A stretch of 64,000 bases of DNA from Persephonella sp. Its GTDB lineage: Bacteria > Aquificota > Aquificia > Aquificales > Hydrogenothermaceae. Below the pieces are notes generated by a model that worked only from the letters and a program-made list of their open reading frames with translations, was not told the origin of the DNA and searched no databases. Position numbers and translations under genes: made by a program. The stretch lies in NCBI RefSeq assembly GCF_015487465.1, contig NZ_WFPS01000082.1:1-64000 (forward strand), in the 5' to 3' direction. Shown here piece after piece: positions 54,593-61,507 of the stretch. How positions within the stretch are numbered: the first letter of the stretch is position 1; every line of letters begins with the position of its first letter.

Positions 54593-55222
54593 ATGATGAT
54601 GGTTGGAATTTACGGCGGAAGTTTTGATCCTGTTCATATAGGGCATTTAAGAATTGCAGAAGATGTCAGGGAGTATTACAACCTTCCAAAAATAATCTTT
54701 ATTCCTGCTTATCACTCCCCGCTGAAACCTGAAAGCAGAGCATCTGCTGAGGACAGATTACAGATGATTAAAATATCAGTAAAAAACAATCCATTTTTCA
54801 GCATAGATGATATAGAGATAAAAAGAAAAGGAAAGTCCTTTACCATAGATACGGTGAAAGTTTACAGGGAAAAAGGACTACTACCTGTTTTCATTGTGGG
54901 AACAGATGCTTTCTTAACCCTCCATAGATGGAAAAACTCTGAGGAACTTTCAAGGTTAACCTCTTTTATAGTTTTAGGCAGAGGAAAGGACAGTTATGAT
55001 GATGTAAAGAATTACCTGAAAGAGAATTTTCCCTATATGGATTTAAGGATTGATAACAGTATTTCAAAAAACGAGGGTGCTGTTTACTACTTTGATAGAA
55101 GAAGGATAGATGTATCTTCAACAGAGATAAGGGAAAGGGTAAAAACAAACAGATCAATAAAATACCTTGTGCTTCCTGAAGTTGAAGAATATATTTTTAA
55201 TAAAAAACTATACAGGGGCTAA
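54593..55222 (+). CDS. nadD: Nicotinate-nucleotide adenylyltransferase
   Basis: Forms deamido-NAD from nicotinate mononucleotide and ATP in NAD synthesis. The nucleotidyltransferase motif is VGIYGGSFDPVHIGHLRIAE with H15 and H18. FIVGTDAFLTLHRWKNSEEL and the ISSTEIR-type signature (VSSTEIRERVKTN) are also present. Length is 209 aa. The start has three ATGs in a row (54593, 54596, 54599) and the exact one is uncertain. clpS starts 2 bp after its stop. Confidence 0.93.
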   Translation: MMMVGIYGGSFDPVHIGHLRIAEDVREYYNLPKIIFIPAYHSPLKPESRASAEDRLQMIKISVKNNPFFSIDDIEIKRKGKSFTIDTVKVYREKGLLPVFIVGTDAFLTLHRWKNSEELSRLTSFIVLGRGKDSYDDVKNYLKENFPYMDLRIDNSISKNEGAVYYFDRRRIDVSSTEIRERVKTNRSIKYLVLPEVEEYIFNKKLYRG

Positions 55223-55224
55223 AC

Positions 55225-55497
55225 ATGGGCATAGGTTTTGAGGTTCAAGAGGAAAAAAAGGTAGAGATCGGTATTCCTGCTAAAGTAATAGTTTATAACG
55301 ATGACTGGCATACTTTTGAAGAAGTTATATACCAGCTTATCAAGGCGTTAAAATGTGATCTTTCCACTGCAGAAGCTTTAACCTGGGAGATACACACAAA
55401 AGGAAAGGCTGTTGTTTTTGAGGGGGACCTTGAAGAGGCTCTATATGTCCAGAATGTTCTGGAAGAAATAGATCTATCTGTTGAGGTTGTTATTTAA
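55225..55497 (+). CDS. clpS: ClpS-like ATP-dependent Clp protease adaptor
   Basis: 90 aa. Core motif KVIVYNDDWHTFEEVIYQLI is the N-D-D-x-H/N-T-F/M signature that forms the N-degron pocket. EALTWEIHTKGKAVVFEG matches the A-x3-T-x-E-V-H-x-x-G-x-A-x-V segment. It binds proteins with destabilising N-terminal residues for delivery to a ClpA/C-type unfoldase. No clp ATPase gene is nearby. The nadD-clpS pair ends at a bidirectional terminator. Confidence 0.88.
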   Translation: MGIGFEVQEEKKVEIGIPAKVIVYNDDWHTFEEVIYQLIKALKCDLSTAEALTWEIHTKGKAVVFEGDLEEALYVQNVLEEIDLSVEVVI

Positions 55498-55520
55498 AAA
55501 AGCCCCCGAAGGGGCTTATC
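55495..55520. terminator. Bidirectional terminator between clpS and the small gene after SQR
   Basis: AGCCCC (55501-55506), loop CGAA, GGGGCT (55511-55516). On the minus strand it is followed by TTTTTT, so it is a strong terminator for the SQR-small protein transcript. On the plus strand there is a weaker TTATCTT tail for clpS. Confidence 0.85.
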
Positions 55521-55643
55521 TTAGTGAACTTTCTTTACAAGTTTATTAAAATGAAGTCCCAGCACAATAAATCTGAAAAGTTGGACAAATATATTTTTTC
55601 TGTATCTCCACATTTTTTCCATCATATCTCTTTTTGTAGCCAT
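55521..55643 (-). CDS. Small protein (40 aa) downstream of the SQR-like gene
   Basis: The ATG at 55643 is preceded by CAGGAGG, 7 bp from the start, so translation is well supported. The protein is basic, begins MATKRDMMEKMWRYRKN, has an amphipathic or hydrophobic centre (IFVQLFRFIVLGLHF) and ends KLVKKVH. It lies 20 bp after the flavoprotein stop and before a strong terminator, so the two form one transcript. It could be a small subunit or membrane tether of that flavoenzyme. I know no family for it. Confidence 0.7.
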   Translation of the reverse strand: MATKRDMMEKMWRYRKNIFVQLFRFIVLGLHFNKLVKKVH

Positions 55644-55663
55644 TTTTAATCCTCCTGTTTTTA

Positions 55664-57088
55664 TTAAGGAATAAGTTTCCAGCCAGGTTTCGCCTGGAGT
55701 TTATAGAGGAATGCGTGATGTAAAAACCATTTGAACCATGCACCTGCAAGACCTATCTCGGCAACACAGCTATCCAGATCCCTTCCATATTCAGGATAAG
55801 CTGCCCTGTTTCTTGCAACAGGATATATAGCTATTGTTACAGCTTCACCAGAAAGCAGATGATGTTTTAGCGATGCAACACAGAGCCCCGGTGTTTCTGC
55901 CATTGAGGCTGTGTGAGAAGGCTCTCTACCTTCAATCATATCAACAATGTTCAGTGCAGCTGCTTTTCCTGAAAGCTCGGCTGTATAACCTGTTCTTGGA
56001 GGTGCCGGTGCTATTGGAGAACCATCTGGGGCTTGCTGTGGTTTTGATAGAGGTCCTGGAGGTGCAAAAGCTATACCTGCTGCAAACACATTTTTGTATG
56101 TTGGGTTCTGGTATGTTCTGGGCCAGTCTGGACCGTCAAGCTCAGCATAAGGTTTGCCGTAAACCGCATCAACTTTCACAAATCCTGCAGGATTACACAT
56201 CTTTTCTGTTATGTCATTTCCGTCTTTATCTATCCATTTTATAGGTTGAGCTTTAAACTGGGGTATAAGCATAGCAAAGTCGTACTCTATCTCGTTCTCA
56301 TTTCCGTCAAGGTCTATTGTGTAAATCTTTTTCTCATCAACCTGTTTTACATGGGATCTTATCTGCCACTTTATTCCGTATTTCTCAAATAGAAACTGTA
56401 CCATATCTTCTGAAGTAAAGATCTGTCCTCCGTATTTCATTTCAAGACCATCAATCCCAAAATCACCTAATGCAGGTTCATTTGAAAGCCAGAGTATCTC
56501 AGCTCTGTCTCTTAATCCTCTATCAACAAGATCGTTGTGAACGTTTGAGATATACTCAAATGCGGCACCCTGACATGTGGCAGCACCATGTCCTGTTCCT
56601 ATAACAATCTTTACTTTTTCTCCCTTCTCCATTCTGCTGACGAGGTCAAGGTAAGCAGAAGCTGCTTTTGTCGCATGGGGAGGTGTACATATTGAATGGG
56701 TAAAACCTTTGTCAGGACCAAGTCCCGGAGTTCCTTCAAAATTAAGATAAGGACCAGTTGCCATGATAATGTAATCATAACTTACCTGCTGTGTTCCCCC
56801 ATCAGGTTTTTCAACTACCACGTACTTATCATCTGGGTGAACCTCTGTAACAGCTCCATGGACAAAGTTTATCCCCACCTTGTCGTAAACCGGTTTAAGA
56901 TCAAACTGGACATCTTCTGCTGCCATCTGACCTACACCGACCCAGACAAGAGATGGAATGTAAGTGAATTTTGGAACACGGCTTATTACTGTGATTTCAT
57001 GACTGCCCTTTCCTTTCAGGGCATCTGCCAAGATCAAAGCAGCGTAATGTCCTGCAAATCCTGCCCCTACGACCACTACCTTCGCCAT
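55664..57088 (-). CDS. Sulfide:quinone oxidoreductase-like FAD flavoprotein
   Basis: 474 aa of the disulfide oxidoreductase superfamily. The FAD-binding motif VVVGAGFAGHYAALILADAL is at 4-23, a second nucleotide-fold VIGTGHGAATCQGAAFEY near 162-179, and the third FAD segment NVFAAGIAFAPPG near 333. C172 within A-T-C-Q-G-A-A-F-E lines up with the active Cys of SQR (C-F-G-P-A-Y-E). Other Cys are at 134, 298, 403 and 441. The C-terminal aromatic helix (AGAWFKWFLHHAFLYKL) is of the type that anchors SQR to the membrane. It probably oxidises sulfide with quinone. GGAGG lies 7 bp before the ATG. A long regulatory region lies upstream. Confidence 0.8.
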   Translation of the reverse strand: MAKVVVVGAGFAGHYAALILADALKGKGSHEITVISRVPKFTYIPSLVWVGVGQMAAEDVQFDLKPVYDKVGINFVHGAVTEVHPDDKYVVVEKPDGGTQQVSYDYIIMATGPYLNFEGTPGLGPDKGFTHSICTPPHATKAASAYLDLVSRMEKGEKVKIVIGTGHGAATCQGAAFEYISNVHNDLVDRGLRDRAEILWLSNEPALGDFGIDGLEMKYGGQIFTSEDMVQFLFEKYGIKWQIRSHVKQVDEKKIYTIDLDGNENEIEYDFAMLIPQFKAQPIKWIDKDGNDITEKMCNPAGFVKVDAVYGKPYAELDGPDWPRTYQNPTYKNVFAAGIAFAPPGPLSKPQQAPDGSPIAPAPPRTGYTAELSGKAAALNIVDMIEGREPSHTASMAETPGLCVASLKHHLLSGEAVTIAIYPVARNRAAYPEYGRDLDSCVAEIGLAGAWFKWFLHHAFLYKLQAKPGWKLIP

Positions 57089-57108
57089 AATAATTCCTCC
57101 ATTTAAAT

Positions 57109-57403
57109 ATTAAGTTTATAAGATAGATTATAAACTTATTCTATAATTATTTAAATTGATTCATGTTAATATAGTAATGTCTTTATAGATAGTTAACAAT
57201 AACTAACCAGTTAAAATATTAAACTAACCTGTTATATAATTTTCGGCTGTATAAAATAATTTTCAACAATATATTTTTGAAATGATGTACGCTGATTTAG
57301 ACAAATATTTGCCTGAATGAAAAAATGTCTGGGGTGTATATCTGTATCTTATATAATGTAAGTATTTGAAAATTTTATAAAAACAAAAAATTAATAATTT
57401 TCC
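57109..57403. other. Long AT-rich divergent intergenic region between SQR-like gene and flagellin
   Basis: The full gap is 57089-57468, the longest non-coding stretch in the window. It holds the SQR ribosome binding site at its left edge, two TAACNNGTTA palindromes (57203-57213, 57224-57234), and the flagellin sigma-28 promoter at its right edge. A 12-codon frame at 57283 has no ribosome binding site. I see no RNA gene. Confidence 0.7.
57202..57234. promoter_or_regulatory. Two operator-like repeats upstream of the SQR-like gene
   Basis: ACTAACCAGTTA (57202-57213) and ACTAACCTGTTA (57223-57234) are direct repeats 21 bp apart, two helical turns. Each contains a TAAC-NN-GTTA dyad, as expected for a dimeric regulator. 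They lie 115-146 bp upstream of the SQR ATG. A further GTTA/TAAC pair lies at 57192-57203. Confidence 0.5.
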
Positions 57404-57430
57404 TAAAAAATTAAAAATCACCTCCGATAA
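57404..57430 (+). promoter_or_regulatory. Sigma-28 (FliA)-type promoter of flagellin
   Basis: TAAAAAAT (57404-57411), 11 bp, TCCGATAA (57423-57430), against the consensus TAAAGTTT-N11-GCCGATAA. Spacing is exact, and the -35 octamer is identical to that at flgL. The ATG is 38 bp downstream. Confidence 0.85.
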
Positions 57431-57460
57431 TAAAACTCAACAAAAAACAAAATCGGAGGT
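57420..57460. repeat. Inverted repeat joining flagellin -10 element and Shine-Dalgarno
   Basis: ACCTCCGAT (57420-57428) and ATCGGAGGT (57452-57460) are perfect 9-bp inverted arms 23 bp apart. The left arm contains most of the sigma-28 -10 element, the right arm contains GGAGG. The left arm is probably upstream of the transcript, so pairing would be at DNA level only. Confidence 0.8.
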
Positions 57461-57468
57461 AATCAGTC

Positions 57469-58995
57469 ATGGCACTGAGAATTAATTACAACTTTCAGTC
57501 AGAGTTCACACATGTGAACATTCTGAAAACTGAAAGAAACCTGAATACTTCTCTTGAAAGGTTGGCAACAGGTTATAGGATCAACTCGGCGAAAGACGAT
57601 GCTGCCGGTCTTTTTATAGCTGATCAGCTGAACCTTGTTGCCAGAGCTCTTGAACAGGGATCAAGAAATGCTCAAGACGGTATTTCTGCAGCTCAGATAG
57701 CTGAAGCTTCCCTTTCTCAAATTTATACTAAACTAACAGACATATACACAAAAGCTGAACAGGCTGCCACTGATACAAATGATGCAACTGCAAGACTTGC
57801 ACTCCAGAGGGACATACAAAAACTTGTTGATGCTATTGACAGGATATCAAACAGTGCAGAGTTCAACGGAATTAAACTACTTGATGGAACATTCACAAAC
57901 AAAGTAATTCATTACGGGGCAAGAGCTGATCAAACATTGTCTATCTCTATTGACAGTGCGAGGGCGAAAGATCTTGGAGCTTATGTTATTAATGGAACAG
58001 GAACAACTACAAACGGTGCAGACACTGTAGCTAACGTCATAAGTGGAACAGATTTTGAGTTTGCAACAACAGAAACTATATCTATAGCAGGTAGGACATT
58101 AACACCGACAGCAAACGAAATAACAGATGCTAAAAGAATAGCAGACTGGATCAATGGTGATAATGTTCTGCAAGAGCTTGGAATTGAGGCTACAGCTAAA
58201 AACCAGAGTGTAGCAGACGCTACATGGACAAATATCGCTGTCGGTTCAGATGATTCTGTAGATATTAAGTTTTATGTAGGACCTGAAACAACAGCTGATT
58301 TTACTATATCTTATGGCGGTGGAGAGACAATAACACTTAACGACCTTGTTCAAAAAATTAACTCACAGGCATCTGCTAACGGACTTAATCTGACAGCAAA
58401 AGCCGAAAATAACAAATTAGTACTTGAAACAGATGGGGAAACCGTTGCTGTGGAAATAACTCTAACAGCAGGAGCTACCACTGGTAACACAACCGATATT
58501 AATTTAGGACAGTTTATAAAAGGTGGAACTGGGCAAACCTTGACAGATGCAGCAACAGGAACTGCATCGGGGGTAAAGGTAGGTGATCTAACAGTTTTAG
58601 GTCCAGATACATATAGTTACGATCTTACTGGAGTAAGTGGAGCCCTTGGAGTAACAACAGCTACAGGATCTGCAACGTTGAACAACCTTAATTCTCTTGA
58701 TGTAAGAACCAATGCTAATGCAGAGCTGGCTATGAAAGTTATAGATATAGCAATAAAGAAAGTTGATACTCTCAGATCAACTCTCGGTTCAATCCAGATA
58801 AACCTTCAGGCACTTATTGACAACAACGACTTCTCCTCTGTTCAAACAAGAGAAGCTGAATCAAGGATTAGAAACGTTGACTTTGCTAAAGAGATGTCAA
58901 ACTTCACAAAACAACAAACACTTATGCAGTCTGGTATGGCTATGCTCGCTCAGGCAAATCAGCTTCCACAGCTTGTTCTTCAGCTTCTCAGGTAA
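57469..58995 (+). CDS. fliC: Flagellin
   Basis: 508 aa, structural filament subunit. The conserved N-terminal D0/D1 domain (MALRINYNFQSEFTHVNILK, RLATGYRINSAKDDAAGLFI, SRNAQDGISAAQIAEASLSQ) and C-terminal D1/D0 domain (IRNVDFAKEMSNFTKQQTLM, ending QLVLQLLR) are intact. The centre (about 170-410) is Thr/Ala/Gly-rich and variable, as for surface-exposed D2/D3. It resembles Aquifex flagellin at both ends. Exported by the flagellar type III apparatus with FliS as chaperone. Sigma-28 promoter and an extended GGAGGTAATC site lie upstream, and stem-loops follow the stop. Confidence 0.95.
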   Translation: MALRINYNFQSEFTHVNILKTERNLNTSLERLATGYRINSAKDDAAGLFIADQLNLVARALEQGSRNAQDGISAAQIAEASLSQIYTKLTDIYTKAEQAATDTNDATARLALQRDIQKLVDAIDRISNSAEFNGIKLLDGTFTNKVIHYGARADQTLSISIDSARAKDLGAYVINGTGTTTNGADTVANVISGTDFEFATTETISIAGRTLTPTANEITDAKRIADWINGDNVLQELGIEATAKNQSVADATWTNIAVGSDDSVDIKFYVGPETTADFTISYGGGETITLNDLVQKINSQASANGLNLTAKAENNKLVLETDGETVAVEITLTAGATTGNTTDINLGQFIKGGTGQTLTDAATGTASGVKVGDLTVLGPDTYSYDLTGVSGALGVTTATGSATLNNLNSLDVRTNANAELAMKVIDIAIKKVDTLRSTLGSIQINLQALIDNNDFSSVQTREAESRIRNVDFAKEMSNFTKQQTLMQSGMAMLAQANQLPQLVLQLLR

Positions 58996-59002
58996 TAAAG
59001 TT

Positions 59003-59018
59003 GGGGGATTGTTCCCCC
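59003..59018 (+). terminator. Hairpin directly after flagellin
   Basis: GGGGGA (59003-59008), loop TTGT, TCCCCC (59013-59018), 8 bp after the stop codon. It lacks a U tract, so it may act as a 3'-end stabiliser or partial terminator separating abundant flagellin mRNA from flaG-fliD. Confidence 0.6.
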
Positions 59019-59019
59019 C

Positions 59020-59064
59020 TCCCTTTAGAGATCCCCGACAATTGTCAGGGGGTCTGTAAAGGGA
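59020..59064 (+). repeat. Long imperfect stem-loop between flagellin and flaG
   Basis: Outer arms TCCCTTTA (59020-59027) and TAAAGGGA (59057-59064) pair perfectly. Inner arms GAGATCCCC and GGGGGTCTG pair mostly, around the palindrome GACAATTGTC at 59037-59046. GC-rich compared with its surroundings. It may be a dispersed element or an RNA control structure. Confidence 0.65.
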
Positions 59065-59093
59065 TAAATTAATAAAAAAAACGGGGAATGAAG

Positions 59094-59474
59094 ATGGATA
59101 TTAAAGCTATCTCAGGAACACAGGCAAGTATTAATATGAATTCCCAAAATGTTGAAGCTCTGGACAAAAAGCAGATCCAAAAAGTTCAGCAGGAAGACCA
59201 GCAGAACCAGACGAAGCAGGTTCAGGATCAGCAAGAGGTTAAAAATATCCCACAAGATGTACTGAAAAAAGCTGTTGAAAACATGAACAAAAAATTTGAG
59301 ATGCTCAACTCTCAACTCAAAGTGGAAGTTGACGAAGATACAGGTATAAGGGTGATAAAAATAGTTGACAAGGAAACCAAAGAGGTTGTGAGGCAAATTC
59401 CTCCAGAAGTAATGCTGAAAATTGCCAAATATCTGGACGAAGTTGCAGGACTTTTATTTAATGAAAAGGTGTAG
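59094..59474 (+). CDS. flaG: FlaG-family flagellar protein
   Basis: 126 aa from ATG 59094 (GGGGA lies 6 bp upstream; an ATG two codons earlier is also possible). A Gln-rich disordered N-terminus (KQIQKVQQEDQQNQTKQVQD) is followed by the FlaG domain: LNSQLKVEVDEDTGIRVIKI, VDKETKEVVRQIPPEVMLKI and AKYLDEVAGLLF. FlaG affects filament length in other bacteria. It lies between flagellin and fliD, its usual position. Confidence 0.9.
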   Translation: MDIKAISGTQASINMNSQNVEALDKKQIQKVQQEDQQNQTKQVQDQQEVKNIPQDVLKKAVENMNKKFEMLNSQLKVEVDEDTGIRVIKIVDKETKEVVRQIPPEVMLKIAKYLDEVAGLLFNEKV

Positions 59475-59483
59475 GTGGTAAAA

Positions 59484-60833
59484 ATGGCTGGAGAATTTTA
59501 TATTAGCGGAATTTCAGGATCAGGGTTTGACTATCAATCATACCTTGCCAAGTATCAGGAACTGAAAATGATCCCTGTTAATATGCTGCAAGCAGATCAG
59601 ACCAGACTTATGGCTAAACAGCAGGCTCTCTCATCAATAAAAGAAAAGTTGGACGCTTTTACAGATCCGTTATCTTCTTTACTTCTTGATTCTACCTTTG
59701 ATACGAAAAAAGCTGTGCTTTCCAACTCAGATGTTGCCTCTGTATCTGTTACCAACGATGCTCTGGAAACCTCTTACAGCTTACAGGTAAGCCAACTGGC
59801 ACAGGCAAACACCTTTAAGATTGGAACCGTAAATACTATTACAGACATTAATTCCCAGATAACAACCTCAGGAACATTAACAATAAATTATCTCAAGGAC
59901 GGTTCTGCCAGTTCACTTAGCATAGACTACACTAACAAATCTCTCAAAGAGATTATGGATCAGATTAATCAGTCTTCCGATCTTCAGGCTTCAATAATAA
60001 ACTTAGGCTCGTCTTCTTCTCCAGATTACCAGCTGATAGTCACCTCTAAAAATTCAGGTCTGGATAACAGGATTACAGGAATAGATGACTCGGTTAATCC
60101 TGGTGATGATTCTGCAGGTGTTTTTAGCGAAGATACTGCAAAAACATTTGAAACTGTAGCCGCTCAAGACGCACAGATAGTTTTAAATGGCATAAACTTC
60201 TCAAGTCCTACCAACACATTTGAAGACATAATTACAGGGGTATCTATTACTGTGAAAGATACAGGAACTACAACGATTTCTATTGAGAGAGATAACTCAC
60301 AGATTAAGAACAAGCTGGAATCTGTTGTTAAAGCCTATAACGATCTTCTTGACACTGTGAACTCAGCCACAGACAAAGGTAAACCCCTTGCTGGAGAGGG
60401 AAGTTTAAACACAATGGTTTCCTCAATCTTCCGGATTATATCTGACGGCTTAGGTAAATACGGACTTTTAGATACTATAGGGGACGCAGAAACCACAAAG
60501 GGATATCTGAAAATAAATGAAGATGCCCTGAATGAGTTTTTAAACAGGTCAGATGCTAAAGATATTATTCAAAAATTTGCAAACACCTTAGATAACTATA
60601 TAAACACATATTCAGACAATATATCAAGAATGGATCAAAGGTACAGCAATAATATTAGAGACATAAACGAAAGAATGGAATTTCTTACTGATCGTATCAA
60701 CAAAGAGATAGAAGTGATGAGATTAAGGTTTGCAAGACTTGAAGTATACCTGTCAGAAATGCAGTCCCTCCAACTTAGAATACAAAACTTCGCTTCGGGA
60801 CTTCAGATGTCTAATACGAACACTAATGAATAA
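59484..60833 (+). CDS. fliD: Flagellar filament cap protein FliD (HAP2)
   Basis: 449 aa from ATG 59484 (AGGTGG 5 bp upstream). N-terminal FliD motif GISGSGFDYQSYLAKYQELK, then KEKLDAFTDPLSSL and VTNDALETSYSLQVSQLAQA (D0/D1). The C-terminal domain has YNDLLDTVNSATDKGKPLAG, GSLNTMVSSIFRII, a coiled coil NINERM-type region and LRFARLEVYLSEMQSLQ. It caps the growing filament. It starts 9 bp after the flaG stop. Shorter than many FliD, lacking large variable insertions. Confidence 0.93.
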   Translation: MAGEFYISGISGSGFDYQSYLAKYQELKMIPVNMLQADQTRLMAKQQALSSIKEKLDAFTDPLSSLLLDSTFDTKKAVLSNSDVASVSVTNDALETSYSLQVSQLAQANTFKIGTVNTITDINSQITTSGTLTINYLKDGSASSLSIDYTNKSLKEIMDQINQSSDLQASIINLGSSSSPDYQLIVTSKNSGLDNRITGIDDSVNPGDDSAGVFSEDTAKTFETVAAQDAQIVLNGINFSSPTNTFEDIITGVSITVKDTGTTTISIERDNSQIKNKLESVVKAYNDLLDTVNSATDKGKPLAGEGSLNTMVSSIFRIISDGLGKYGLLDTIGDAETTKGYLKINEDALNEFLNRSDAKDIIQKFANTLDNYINTYSDNISRMDQRYSNNIRDINERMEFLTDRINKEIEVMRLRFARLEVYLSEMQSLQLRIQNFASGLQMSNTNTNE

Positions 60834-60858
60834 AATCTAACCAAAAAGGAGAAAGGGT

Positions 60859-61233
60859 ATGACAAATCCATACGCTGCTTACGTAAAGAGTTCAGAAAGT
60901 GTAGAAACTAAAGAAGAGCTTTTAATTAAGGTATTTGAAGAGATCCTGAGCCTTCTTAACATTTCTATTTATGCTATTGAAGAAGGGGATATAAAAACAA
61001 AAGCTGAAAATCTAACAAAGGTAACAGATGCTGTTGCTGTTCTTCAGGCCTCTCTTGACATGGAAAAGGGAGGAGAAATTGCAAAAAATCTATACAGCAT
61101 ATATGAGTTTTGTCTTGAGGAGTTAATAAAAGCTAATGCCACAAATGATAAGGAAAAAATCAAACAGATAATAGAAGTTTTGACTCCTATTTACGAAGGA
61201 TTTAAAGAAGCAGTTAAAAAAATAAGGGAATAA
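60859..61233 (+). CDS. fliS: Flagellar export chaperone FliS
   Basis: 124-residue helical bundle that binds flagellin C-terminus to prevent premature polymerisation. N-terminal MTNPYAAYVKSSESVETKEE carries the Y-x-x family signature, and LLIKVFEEILSLLNISIYAI matches the FliS helix 1. Residues SLDMEKGGEIAKNLYSIYEF match the helix with the conserved G-G and L-Y. The Shine-Dalgarno AAAGGAGAAAGG is clear. Placed after fliD as in most genomes. Confidence 0.92.
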   Translation: MTNPYAAYVKSSESVETKEELLIKVFEEILSLLNISIYAIEEGDIKTKAENLTKVTDAVAVLQASLDMEKGGEIAKNLYSIYEFCLEELIKANATNDKEKIKQIIEVLTPIYEGFKEAVKKIRE

Positions 61234-61237
61234 TTCT

Positions 61238-61507
61238 ATGGATATTCTTGTAATTTTGAACAATCAAAAATTAAGGTTAGAAGAGATAAAAGATCCAGAT
61301 GAGCTAAAAGAGCTTGTTGACCAGCTAAGGAATATATCAGATGAAGATATTAAAAAATCTATCAGCAGTGAAAACATTCAAAAAATAAACAGCCTAATTA
61401 ATGAGATACTTCAAAAGGTTGATCAACTAAAAAAAGAAACAATATCTGAGATAAAAGAGTCTGGAGAAAAAGTCAAAGGAGTTAGAGAATACCTGAAAAA
61501 TATTTGA
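61238..61507 (+). CDS. Small helical protein at the FliT position
   Basis: 89-residue, charged helical protein (RLEEIKDPDELKELVDQLRN, EIKESGEKVKGVREYLKNI), starting 4 bp after fliS. In other bacteria fliT, the FliD chaperone, lies here, and size and helix content fit, but I see no diagnostic sequence match. Its gene ends next to the convergent flgL stop. The function is inferred from position only. Confidence 0.65.
   Translation: MDILVILNNQKLRLEEIKDPDELKELVDQLRNISDEDIKKSISSENIQKINSLINEILQKVDQLKKETISEIKESGEKVKGVREYLKNI

Noticed and set aside
57283-57321. 12-codon frame upstream of flagellin
   Set aside because: No ribosome binding site and too short to support as a gene or leader peptide.
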